In this document: positions 7,172 through 14,425 of the stretch, one piece after another
Position numbering within the stretch: position 1 is the first letter of the stretch
Layout: each line of letters opens with the position of its first letter
From: Phenylobacterium sp.
Lineage (GTDB): Bacteria; Pseudomonadota; Alphaproteobacteria; Caulobacterales; Caulobacteraceae
Reading direction: 5' to 3'
DNA: 37,181 nucleotides
Assembly: GCF_025351295.1 (NCBI RefSeq)
Contig: NZ_JANXWD010000022.1
Location: 1-37,181, forward strand
The notes under the pieces: model-generated
What the model saw: the letters and a program-made list of their open reading frames with translations, nothing else
What the model was told of the DNA's origin: nothing
Database searches by the model: none
Program-made: the position numbers and the translations under genes

Positions 7172-9400
7172 TTAGAACTTCACGCCCGCCTCGACCGCGA
7201 CGCTGCGGGTCTCCTCGAGATAGAGGATGGCGTGCGCCACCGGCGTGATCGGGAAGGGCAGGTTGAACGCGCTGCCGGTGGTCTTCTTGTCGAACAGGTT
7301 CTTAGCGGTGACGGCCACGTGCCAGCGCTCATCGGACGGGCCGTACTGCACCCGGGCGTCGACCTTGGTGTAGGCCTTCTGGCGGCCGAACAGCGGGCTC
7401 TGGTTGTCGGAGTCGAAGTACTTCGAGCGGCCGTACAGCGAGGCGCTGGTGTCGAGCACCATGTCGCCCTGCATCTCGAACCGATAGTGCCCCGAGAGAT
7501 TGTAGCTGAACTTCGAGGTGTACGGCAGCGGGGCGCCGCCGATGTTGTTGGCCGCGATGCTGGCCGGCGAGGCGGCGTTGCAGGCGGTGATCGGCTGGGT
7601 GGCGAGGCAGGCGGCGCCGGGATAGTCGTCGTACTTGGCCTTCTGGTAGGCGGCCGCCAGGGTGAAATCGAGGCCCTTCATCGGGTACCAGGCGGCCGAA
7701 CCCTCGACGCCCTTGGAGCTGGCGCTGGCCGCATTGCCCGTCTGGTAGGTCGAGATCGTCGGGTTGTAGACCGACACCTGCAGGTCCTTGAACTTGGTGT
7801 CGTAGACCGAGACGTTCACCACCAGCCGGCCGTCGGCCAGGGTAGACTTGATCCCCGCCTCGTAGTTTTCCGACTTTTCCGGGCGATAGACGAAGGTGGC
7901 GCTGGTCGTGCCGTAGGTGTTGGACACGAAGCCACCGGACTTCGAGCCGCGCCCGTAGGTGGCGTAGACCATGATCTGGGGCGCGACGTCGTACTGGATC
8001 GTGCCGGACGGATCGAGGTTGTCCTCGCCGTTGATCTCGCCGACCGCCCGGGTGTTGACGGGCCGCAGCGCGAAGGGGCCGTAGCGGAGGCGGCCGTAGA
8101 AGATCGCCCGCTTGTCGTTGTTCGTATAGCGCAGGCTGCCCAGCACGCGGAGCGAGTCCGTGATGTGGAAGGTGCCCTGGCCGAACACCGAGAAGGTCTG
8201 GCTGCGCTGGCGGAATTCGGTGTTGAGCAGGCCGTAGTACACCAGCACGCCCGGCAGGTTGACGTCGAACCCGCCCAGCTGGGTCAGCTGATAGAGCGAG
8301 GTGTCGTAGTAGGCGCCGACCACATACTCCAGCCGCTTGCCGGTGGGCGACAGCAGGCGGACTTCCTGCGACCATTGCCGGAAGTGTTCGGGATAGCTGT
8401 TGTAGACGCTGTTGCGGACCGTCCCGCCGGCGGGCAGGGACTGATCGAAGTTGTTGACGATGTTGGACCGGAAGAACGAGTAGCCGGTGATCGACGTCAG
8501 GGTGAAATCGCCCAGCTTCAGATTGCCGGTGCCCGACACCATCCAGGAGGTGTCCTTGGTGCCTTCCGGCCCGATCGGGTTGACGGTGGAATAGCGGAAG
8601 TCCCGCGGCTGCTGTTCGGTGGTCAGCGGGCTTGAGACGTTCATGCCGCCGCGGACCTCGCGGTTCCCGTATTCCGCCTTCAGCGTGAAGTCGAAGGTCT
8701 CGATCGGCGTGTACCGCAGCGTCAGCCGCGCCAACTGCATCCTGTTCTGCGGCTCATCGGCGCCGTTCGCGCGGTTGTTGATGTAGCCGTCCTGGTCGAC
8801 GAAGCGCACGGCCAGGCGGGCGCTCAGGGTGTCGGTGACCGGGCCGGCCACATGGCCGGTGATCTCCGTGCCCTGGAGCTCGAAGTTGTAGGAGGCGGTG
8901 ATCTCGCCTTCGCGCTCGGCGGTCGGGCCGGCCGAGACGATGGAGACGGCGCCGGCGGGCGTGTTCTTGCCGAACAGGGCGCCCTGCGGACCGCGCAGCA
9001 CCTCGACCCGCGCCAGGTCGAAGAACGGCGACTGCGCCTGGCGGTTCTTGCCCGCGTAGACACCGTCCATGTAGAGGCTGACCGACTGGTCGAACGAGAA
9101 GTTGGCCGGCGGCGAGCCGAAGCCGCGGATGTAGATGACGTCGTTGCCGGCGGTCGATTCGACCGACACGTTCGGCGCGAACTTCACCATCTGCTTGAAA
9201 TCGTTGGTGCTGTACTGGGCCAGCTTGCTGCCGGAGATGACCTCCATCGAGATCGGGACCTCCTGCAGCTTCTGCTCGCGCTTCTGGGCGGTCACGACGA
9301 CCTCGCCCAGGGTGGACGGCGCGGCGGCGTCGGCCGCCATGGCCGCGCTCGCGATGGCGCTGACCAGCATCGTGGTTGAAAACAGAATGCGGGCGATCAT
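7172..9400 (-). CDS. TonB-dependent outer membrane receptor
   Basis: Protein of 742 residues from the start at 9400, which has GGAGG nearby; the longer frame is hydrophilic and lacks a ribosome site. A signal peptide covers about residues 1-22 (ILFSTTMLVSAIASAAMA, cleavage after AMA). A TonB-box-like LGEVVVTAQKREQKLQEVP follows, then the plug domain to about residue 150 with VEVLRGPQGALFGKNTPAG, then a 22-strand barrel ending in the aromatic-type terminus VAVEAGVKF. It belongs to the large iron-siderophore-like receptor group that Caulobacterales and sphingomonads also use for aromatics, sterols and other catabolic substrates. Position at the head of an operon with NTF2-like and GST genes, and a shared operator with the MFS operon, suggest uptake of the pathway substrate; iron uptake is less likely but not excluded. 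Confidence 0.95.
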   Translation of the reverse strand: MIARILFSTTMLVSAIASAAMAADAAAPSTLGEVVVTAQKREQKLQEVPISMEVISGSKLAQYSTNDFKQMVKFAPNVSVESTAGNDVIYIRGFGSPPANFSFDQSVSLYMDGVYAGKNRQAQSPFFDLARVEVLRGPQGALFGKNTPAGAVSIVSAGPTAEREGEITASYNFELQGTEITGHVAGPVTDTLSARLAVRFVDQDGYINNRANGADEPQNRMQLARLTLRYTPIETFDFTLKAEYGNREVRGGMNVSSPLTTEQQPRDFRYSTVNPIGPEGTKDTSWMVSGTGNLKLGDFTLTSITGYSFFRSNIVNNFDQSLPAGGTVRNSVYNSYPEHFRQWSQEVRLLSPTGKRLEYVVGAYYDTSLYQLTQLGGFDVNLPGVLVYYGLLNTEFRQRSQTFSVFGQGTFHITDSLRVLGSLRYTNNDKRAIFYGRLRYGPFALRPVNTRAVGEINGEDNLDPSGTIQYDVAPQIMVYATYGRGSKSGGFVSNTYGTTSATFVYRPEKSENYEAGIKSTLADGRLVVNVSVYDTKFKDLQVSVYNPTISTYQTGNAASASSKGVEGSAAWYPMKGLDFTLAAAYQKAKYDDYPGAACLATQPITACNAASPASIAANNIGGAPLPYTSKFSYNLSGHYRFEMQGDMVLDTSASLYGRSKYFDSDNQSPLFGRQKAYTKVDARVQYGPSDERWHVAVTAKNLFDKKTTGSAFNLPFPITPVAHAILYLEETRSVAVEAGVKF

Positions 9401-9483
9401 TCCCGGCCTCCCCCTATGTTTCTCGTTGTCGTCGTTCTGTTGATCGAACTTCGTTTCGGAACCTGCGCGCATCCGCACAAAAT

Positions 9484-9498
9484 GTCAATTTACTTGAC
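9484..9498. promoter_or_regulatory. GTCAA-N5-TTGAC operator upstream of the TonB receptor
   Basis: GTCAATTTACTTGAC is a perfect 5-base inverted repeat with a 5-base spacer. The minus strand edge reads TTGACA (9488-9483), a -35-like box 83 bases before the receptor start; no strong -10 is seen 17 bases on (CAGGTT). The flanking GC/GCT continues the match to the site at 10385. A shorter AACCTGCG/CGCAGGTT inverted repeat (9460-9467 and 9526-9533) encloses it. Confidence 0.6.
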
Positions 9499-9593
9499 GC
9501 TCCCATGCGGCCAGTCCGAGGCCGCCGCAGGTTGCGGACAGCGGTGGCGACCCGCCATCTGCGCCAAGCTTCACAGCGTCTAGGCCGATATCA

Positions 9594-9605
9594 TTAGATT
9601 GCTAA
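9594..9605. promoter_or_regulatory. TTAG-N4-CTAA palindrome between VOC and TonB receptor genes
   Basis: TTAGATTGCTAA has perfect TTAG and CTAA arms. The downstream bases AAGTGTTTCT match the flank of the sites at 16460 (opposite strand) and 17799. It lies about 190 bases upstream of the receptor start and about 75 bases past the VOC stop. It is the least clearly placed of the four sites. Candidate MarR operator. Confidence 0.5.
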
Positions 9606-9680
9606 GTGTTTCTGTCAATTGCCGGAGGTGGGGGCCGACGCGGCTTTCCCGGAGGTGTGGCGGGATTGTCGCGGCGCGCC

Positions 9681-10307
9681 CTACTTGGCGGGTTCGAGCG
9701 CCCGGACGTCGTTCTCCGCCAGCATGGCCTCGGCCTTGAGCACCACACGGCGCGACTTGACCCCGCCGGCGTCGACCGCCTCATGCGCCACGTCGCCCGC
9801 GTCGAAGGTCTTGGTCCAGGAGGCGAACTCCAGGCAGACGCCATCGGGGTCGAAGAAATAGACCGAGCGCACGAACACCCCCTCGTGCAGCTCGGCGCTG
9901 GACTGGCTGGGCGAGTCGTCGTGGTTGAGGATCTGGGTGACCTCGACGCCCTTGGCCTGCAGCGCGGCGTAGTAGTCGTCGAACTTCTCGGCCGGCACGT
10001 TGAAGGCGATGTGGTTCATCGAGCCATGCGCCGAGGTGAAGTCGCCCTTGGTCGGCAGCGCCTTGGGCGAGGACACGCCCGGCACTGCCTCGTGGGCCTC
10101 CGGGAACCAGAAGAAGGCCAGGGAATCGCCGTTGCCGATGTCGAAGAAGAAATGCTGGCCGCGCCCGCCCGGCAGGTCGATGGTCTTGACCAGCGGCATG
10201 CCCAGGATGTCGCGATAGAACTCCACGGTCCGGGCCATGTCCTTGCAGACCAGGGCCAGGTGGTTGACGCCGCGGATATCGAATTGGCTGTTGGCCGAGC
10301 TCGTCAT
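9681..10307 (-). CDS. VOC (glyoxalase/extradiol dioxygenase fold) family protein
   Basis: Protein of 208 residues with two vicinal-oxygen-chelate beta-alpha-beta-beta-beta modules. Expected metal ligands are visible: His16 in GVNHLALVCKD, the His of SMNHIAFNVP at about residue 97 and the Glu of GVCLEFASW near 162. This three-residue pattern fits either a metal-dependent dioxygenase or a glyoxalase/epimerase-type enzyme. FYRDILGMPLVKTIDLPGG is the standard first-module signature. The C-terminal 40 residues are an extra tail beyond the minimal fold. The gene stands alone on the minus strand, divergent from the kinase operon, with both operator types in the 155-base gap, so it is probably controlled with the rest of the island. 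Confidence 0.9.
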   Translation of the reverse strand: MTSSANSQFDIRGVNHLALVCKDMARTVEFYRDILGMPLVKTIDLPGGRGQHFFFDIGNGDSLAFFWFPEAHEAVPGVSSPKALPTKGDFTSAHGSMNHIAFNVPAEKFDDYYAALQAKGVEVTQILNHDDSPSQSSAELHEGVFVRSVYFFDPDGVCLEFASWTKTFDAGDVAHEAVDAGGVKSRRVVLKAEAMLAENDVRALEPAK

Positions 10308-10384
10308 GACGTCCTCCGAAGACCTTGGTCGAGCCTGCGCCCGATCGCATTTGTGGCCGCAGTAAACGCCCGTGGCGTTCCGCC

Positions 10385-10399
10385 GTCAATTTGATTGAC
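10385..10399. promoter_or_regulatory. GTCAA-N5-TTGAC operator, VOC promoter
   Basis: GTCAATTTGATTGAC is a 6-base perfect inverted repeat (GTCAAT/ATTGAC) with a 3-base centre. On the minus strand it ends in TTGACG, with TTTACT 17 bases downstream as a plausible -10, 77 bases before the VOC start. This gives the best -35/-10 pair of the three sites and supports a repressor-type operator over the -35 box. Confidence 0.65.
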
Positions 10400-10440
10400 G
10401 CTTGCGGCAATCCCGCGCGGGGCGTCTGGACCGGCGACGC

Positions 10441-10452
10441 TTAGAGCTCTAA
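10441..10452. promoter_or_regulatory. TTAG-N4-CTAA perfect palindrome before the kinase operon
   Basis: TTAGAGCTCTAA is a perfect 12-base palindrome ending 10 bases before the ATG at 10463. No Shine-Dalgarno sequence lies between it and the ATG, so the transcript may be leaderless or the real start may be internal. Binding here would block the promoter or very early transcription of the kinase-enolase-dehydrogenase operon. Confidence 0.6.
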
Positions 10453-10462
10453 CTATTCCAGT

Positions 10463-11467
10463 ATGCCGGCTGACGCGGACATCGTGGACACCCTGAAGGC
10501 GGGGGGCTTCCTGGCGCCCGAGGCGCGGGTCGAGCTGCAGGCCCTGACCGGCGGGGTCTCCAGCGACGTCTTCCGCCTGGACACGCCGCAGGGTCCGGTC
10601 TGCGTGAAGCGGGCGCTCTCCAAGCTGCGGGTGGCGGCCGACTGGCGTGCGCCGGTGGAGCGGTCGCACTATGAAGTGGAGTGGCTGCTGACCGCCCGCG
10701 CCTTGGTGGGCGAGGCGGTGCCGCAGGTGCTGTTCGAGGACCGCGCGGCCAGTCTGTTCGTGATGAGCTTCTACGACCCGGTGACCCACAGCATCTGGAA
10801 GGCGGACCTCGCCGCCGGGCGGGTCGACGCCGCCTTCGCCGGCCAGGTGGGCGCGATGCTGGCCAAGGTCCATGCCGGTTGCGCGGGCCAGGCGGAGATC
10901 GCGGCGCGGTTCCGGACGACGGCGCTGTTCGAGGACCTGCGGCTGGCCCCGTTCCTGCGCCACTCGGCCCTGGCCCACCCGGACCTGGCCGGCCGGCTGG
11001 TCGCGCTGGCCGACCGCACGGCCGCGGCCCGGATAACCCTCGTCCACGGTGACGTCAGCCCGAAGAACATCCTGCATGGCCCGGCCGGCCCGGTGCTGCT
11101 GGACGCCGAGTGCGCGTGGTACGGCGACCCGGCCTTCGACCTGGCGTTCTGCTCGGCGCACCTGCTGCTGAAAGCGGTCTGGAAGCCGGCGCACACGGCG
11201 GCCTACCTGGCCAGTTTCGCGGCCCTGCAAGCCGGCTACCTTCCAGGGGTGGACTGGGAGCCGGCGGACAGGCTGGAGGCGCGCGCGGCGCAGCTCACCG
11301 CCGCCGTCCTGCTGGCGCGTGTCGACGGCAAGTCGCCGGCCGACTATCTGCAGAGCGACGCCGACCGCGGCTTGGTGCGCGGCGCGGCGCGGCGGTTGAT
11401 CGCCGGCCAGCCGGGGACGATGGCGGCCCTGGCGGCGGACTGGAACGAGGGCCTGAAGGCGCGATGA
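10463..11467 (+). CDS. APH-fold phosphotransferase (small-molecule kinase)
   Basis: Protein of 334 residues with the aminoglycoside phosphotransferase/choline kinase fold. The ATP-binding Lys is Lys49 in GPVCVKRAL. The catalytic loop is HGDVSPKNIL with His195, Asp197 and Asn202. The metal-binding segment VLLDAECAWYGDPAFDLAF carries Asp214 and Glu216. All kinase residues are present, so it should be active. Relatives phosphorylate hydroxyl groups of varied small molecules, including 4-hydroxyacyl-CoA in the LvaA system of Pseudomonas putida; an antibiotic role is unlikely in this context. Its stop overlaps the enolase-like start by ATGA, tying it to sugar-acid-like chemistry. My inference is phosphorylation of a 2,3-dihydroxy acid made by the dehydrogenase two genes on. 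The start codon is uncertain because no ribosome site is visible. Confidence 0.88.
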   Translation: MPADADIVDTLKAGGFLAPEARVELQALTGGVSSDVFRLDTPQGPVCVKRALSKLRVAADWRAPVERSHYEVEWLLTARALVGEAVPQVLFEDRAASLFVMSFYDPVTHSIWKADLAAGRVDAAFAGQVGAMLAKVHAGCAGQAEIAARFRTTALFEDLRLAPFLRHSALAHPDLAGRLVALADRTAAARITLVHGDVSPKNILHGPAGPVLLDAECAWYGDPAFDLAFCSAHLLLKAVWKPAHTAAYLASFAALQAGYLPGVDWEPADRLEARAAQLTAAVLLARVDGKSPADYLQSDADRGLVRGAARRLIAGQPGTMAALAADWNEGLKAR

Positions 11468-12762
11468 AGACCACCGTCACCGCCGTCCGGGCGCGACAGA
11501 TCTGGGACTCGCGAGGCCGTCCGACCGTGGAGGCTGAGGTGACCCTGGCGGGCGGCGCCTACGGACGGGCGCATGCCCCTGCCGGCGCGTCGCGGGGCGC
11601 GCATGAGGCGTGGGAACTGCGCGACGGCGGGCCTCGCTTTGGCGGGCTGGGCGTGGACGGCGCGGTGGCCGCGGTGAATGGCGAGATCGCCGCACGGCTG
11701 GCGGGCCTGGACGCCACGGACCAGGCCGGGATCGACGCCGCGATGACCGAGCTCGACGGGACGGCCAATCTCTCGCGACTGGGGGCCAACGCCATCGTGG
11801 CGGTGTCGCTGGCGGTTTTGGACGCGGCGGCGGCCGGGTCGGGGCTGGCGCGCTGGGCCTATCTGGCCGCAGGGCGGAAGGTGCGCATGCCCCTGCCGGA
11901 GATCCAGATCTTCGGCGGCGGCGCCCACGCCGGGCGGCGCACCGACGTGCAAGACTTCATGATCATGGCGCCGCGGGCGGGCAGCATCCGCGAGGCCTTC
12001 GAGATCGCCGCCGACGTGTTCCGCGCCGCCGGGACCTTGATGGCCGATACCGGGCGGCTGGCCGGGGCGGCGGACGAGGGCGGCTGGTGGCCGATGTTCG
12101 CGTCCAACGAGGAAGCCCTGGACACCCTGGTGCAATCAATCGAGCGGTCGGGCCACCGGCCGGGCGAGGACGTGTTCATCTCCCTAGACGTGGCGGCCAA
12201 TGAGCTGCATGCCGAGGGCCGCTATCGCCTCGGCCTGGACGACGCCGACTTCGGCCGTGAGGGCATGGTCGAGCGGGTCGCCGACTGGGTGCGGCGCTAT
12301 CCGATCCTGTCGATCGAGGACCCCGTCAGCCAGGACGACCTGCAGGGCTTCCGGCTGGCCACCGAAGCGTTCGCGGCGACGACCCAGCTGATCGGCGACG
12401 ACATCCTGGTGACCGACGCCGCGCGGGTGCGCCGGGCGGCGGCGGCTGGCGCGGGCAATGCGGTGCTGGTCAAGGTCAACCAGGCCGGCACGGTCAGCCG
12501 GGCCAAGGCGGCGCTGGACGCGGCGCGGTCGCTGTCGTGGGGCGCCATCGTCTCGGCGCGGTCCGGCGAGACGGAGGACGTCTCCATCGCCCACCTGGCG
12601 GTCGGCTGGGATGCGGGCCAGATCAAGGTGGGCAGCTTCGCGCGGTCGGAACGCATGGCGAAGTGGAACGAGCTGCTGCGGATCGAAGAGGCCATGGGGG
12701 CGGATGCCGTCTATGCCGGCCCCTCGGCCTTCGCGCCCTCGGTGGCGGAGACCCTGCGATGA
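11464..12762 (+). CDS. enolase paralogue with altered active site
   Basis: Protein of 432 residues alignable with enolase over its full length: DSRGRPTVEAEV near 15, the GAS loop at 41-43, VQDFMIM at 162-168, ADEGGWWP at 203-210, IEDP at 284, IGDDILVT at 310, LVKVNQ at 335 and GQIKVGS near 385. Metal ligands Asp242, Glu285 and Asp312, the base Lys337, Lys388 and Glu205 are retained. Departures from canonical enolase are GASTG to GASRG, the QEFM Glu to Asp164, and SHRSGETED to SARSGETED (Ala365 for the active-site His). It is therefore probably not the housekeeping enzyme. It sits between a kinase and a D-2-hydroxyacid dehydrogenase with ATGA overlaps on both sides. Likely reaction: elimination of water from, or addition to, a substituted 2-phospho-hydroxy acid. 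Confidence 0.93.
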   Translation: MKTTVTAVRARQIWDSRGRPTVEAEVTLAGGAYGRAHAPAGASRGAHEAWELRDGGPRFGGLGVDGAVAAVNGEIAARLAGLDATDQAGIDAAMTELDGTANLSRLGANAIVAVSLAVLDAAAAGSGLARWAYLAAGRKVRMPLPEIQIFGGGAHAGRRTDVQDFMIMAPRAGSIREAFEIAADVFRAAGTLMADTGRLAGAADEGGWWPMFASNEEALDTLVQSIERSGHRPGEDVFISLDVAANELHAEGRYRLGLDDADFGREGMVERVADWVRRYPILSIEDPVSQDDLQGFRLATEAFAATTQLIGDDILVTDAARVRRAAAAGAGNAVLVKVNQAGTVSRAKAALDAARSLSWGAIVSARSGETEDVSIAHLAVGWDAGQIKVGSFARSERMAKWNELLRIEEAMGADAVYAGPSAFAPSVAETLR

Positions 12763-13706
12763 AGGCGGTGCTGCAGTACCGCGCCAGCGCGGGCTTCCAG
12801 GCGGCCCTGGCGCGCGACGCCGCCGCGGCCGGCGTCCAGGCGGTGGCGGTCGACGAGACCGACGACGCCGGGTTCGCCCGCGAGATCGCCGACGCTGACG
12901 TCCTGCTGCATGTGCTGAAGCGGGTAACGCCGGCGACGCTCGCCGCCGGGCCGAAGCTGAAGCTGGTGCAGAAGCTGGGCGTCGGCGTCAACACCATCGA
13001 CCTGGAAGCCTGCAAGGCCGCCGGCGTGGCCGTGGCCAACATGCCCGGAACCAACAGCCAGGCGGTCGCCGAGATGGCGCTGGCCCTGATGCTGGCGGTG
13101 CTGCGCCGGCTGTCCTACCTCGACCCGCTGACCCGGGCCGGCGGGGGCTGGGCGCCCGACCTCGACCAGATCGACGGGACCGGCGAGATCGCCGGGCGCA
13201 CGGTGGGCTTCGTCGGCTACGGCAGCTCGGCCTCGCGGCTGGGCCGGGCGCTGGAGGCCCTGGGCGCAACGGTGATCTATGCGGCGCGCAGCGCCAAGCC
13301 GGACCTGCCCGGCCGCTTCGTGACCTTCGAGACCCTGGTGACCCAGGCCGACATCGTCTCGCTGCACCTGCCCCTGACTCCGGAGACCCACGGCCTGATC
13401 GGCGCCCGCGCCCTGGCCGCCATGAAGCCGGGCGCGATCCTGATCAACACCGCGCGCGGCGACCTGGTGGACGAGGAGGCCCTGCTGGCGGCGCTGACGT
13501 CCGGCCATCTGCGCGGGGCCGGCCTGGACGTGTTCGCCCAGGAGCCAGTCGATCCGGCCAATCCGCTGCTGGCCCTGCCAAATGTCGTCGTCGCGCCGCA
13601 CATGGCCTGGCTGACTCCGGAGACCCTGGACCGCAGCCTGGCAGTCGCCTTCGACAACTGCGGCCGCCTTGCCCACGGCGCGCCGCTCCTGAACCGGATC
13701 GTCTGA
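12759..13706 (+). CDS. D-2-hydroxyacid dehydrogenase family protein
   Basis: NAD(P)-dependent dehydrogenase of 315 residues, start at the ATGA overlap with the enolase-like stop. The nucleotide-binding glycine motif is FVGYGSSASRLG (about 151-162). The catalytic Arg233 is in NTARGDLVDEEAL, Glu262 in LDVFAQEP and His281 in APHMAWLT, so all three catalytic residues are present. The family includes hydroxypyruvate/glyoxylate reductases, phosphoglycerate dehydrogenase and formate dehydrogenase; the length suits the short glycerate-dehydrogenase group without an ACT domain. In this operon a reduction of a 3-hydroxy-2-oxo acid to a dihydroxy acid, feeding the kinase, is the natural hypothesis; the opposite direction is also possible. 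Confidence 0.93.
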   Translation: MKAVLQYRASAGFQAALARDAAAAGVQAVAVDETDDAGFAREIADADVLLHVLKRVTPATLAAGPKLKLVQKLGVGVNTIDLEACKAAGVAVANMPGTNSQAVAEMALALMLAVLRRLSYLDPLTRAGGGWAPDLDQIDGTGEIAGRTVGFVGYGSSASRLGRALEALGATVIYAARSAKPDLPGRFVTFETLVTQADIVSLHLPLTPETHGLIGARALAAMKPGAILINTARGDLVDEEALLAALTSGHLRGAGLDVFAQEPVDPANPLLALPNVVVAPHMAWLTPETLDRSLAVAFDNCGRLAHGAPLLNRIV

Positions 13707-14425
13707 TGAGCGCCCATCCCGCCGTGGTCTTCGCCTCGGGCCAGCTGCTGACCGAGGACGTCTGGGCGCCCCAGGCCATCGCCCTCTCGCCCGACTACGA
13801 GCTGCAGGTCGCCGACCACCTGCACGACGACACCATCGCCGGCATGGCCGCGCGCCTGCTGGCCGGGGCGCCGCCGCGCTTCCACCTGGTCGCCCACGCC
13901 ATGGGCGGGTTCACGGCCTTCGAGGTGATGCGCCAGCAGCCGGAGCGCGTGCTCAGCCTCGTGCTGATCTCCACCCTGGCGTCTGCCGACGGCCCGGCCC
14001 AGACCGAGCGGCGGCAGGGCTATATCCGGCTGGTGGAGGCGGGAAACTTCGCCGGTGTGGTCGAGGAGCGGATCCCCATGCTGGTGGCCCCCTCCCGGCG
14101 CGGCGACGAGGTGCTGCCGTCGGTGATCCGGCACATGGCCTCCGACACCGGCGCGGACCGCTTCCTGGCGCAACAGCGGGCCATCATGAGCCGCATCGAC
14201 AGCCGCCCCTCGCTGGCGGCCATCAAGGTCCCGACCCTGCTGATCCGCGGCGACCATGACGGCATCACCACCCGGGGGCACCAGGATGAGATCCTGGCGG
14301 GGATTGCTAGATCGCGGCTGGAGGTCATCGCCAACTGCGGCCACCTGCCGACGCTGGAGACGCCGGCGGAGACAAACCGGATCCTGCGCGATTGGCTGGT
14401 GCGCGTATCGCCGGCTGCGACCTAG
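13706..14425 (+). CDS. alpha/beta hydrolase-fold protein lacking the nucleophile Ser
   Basis: Protein of 239 residues whose start shares one base with the dehydrogenase stop (TGATG). The fold signature is clear: FHLVAHAMGGFTAFEVM is the nucleophile elbow, VPTLLIRGDHDGIT gives the acid (Asp183/Asp185) and NCGHLPTLE the His213. The elbow normally reads GHSMGG; here it is AHAMGG, so the nucleophile position (Ala65, codon GCC) cannot form an acyl-enzyme. The rest of the fold is intact, with no frameshift, arguing for a functional but non-hydrolytic protein (lyase, isomerase or binding) or a recent inactivating change TCC to GCC. It ends the four-gene operon and overlaps by 4 bases the end of the convergent CPBP gene. 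Confidence 0.9.
   Translation: MSAHPAVVFASGQLLTEDVWAPQAIALSPDYELQVADHLHDDTIAGMAARLLAGAPPRFHLVAHAMGGFTAFEVMRQQPERVLSLVLISTLASADGPAQTERRQGYIRLVEAGNFAGVVEERIPMLVAPSRRGDEVLPSVIRHMASDTGADRFLAQQRAIMSRIDSRPSLAAIKVPTLLIRGDHDGITTRGHQDEILAGIARSRLEVIANCGHLPTLETPAETNRILRDWLVRVSPAAT

Noticed and set aside
9460..9533. AACCTGCG/CGCAGGTT inverted repeat around the receptor operator
   Set aside because: Only 8 bases and found once; it may be chance in GC-rich DNA, so it is not listed as a separate site.
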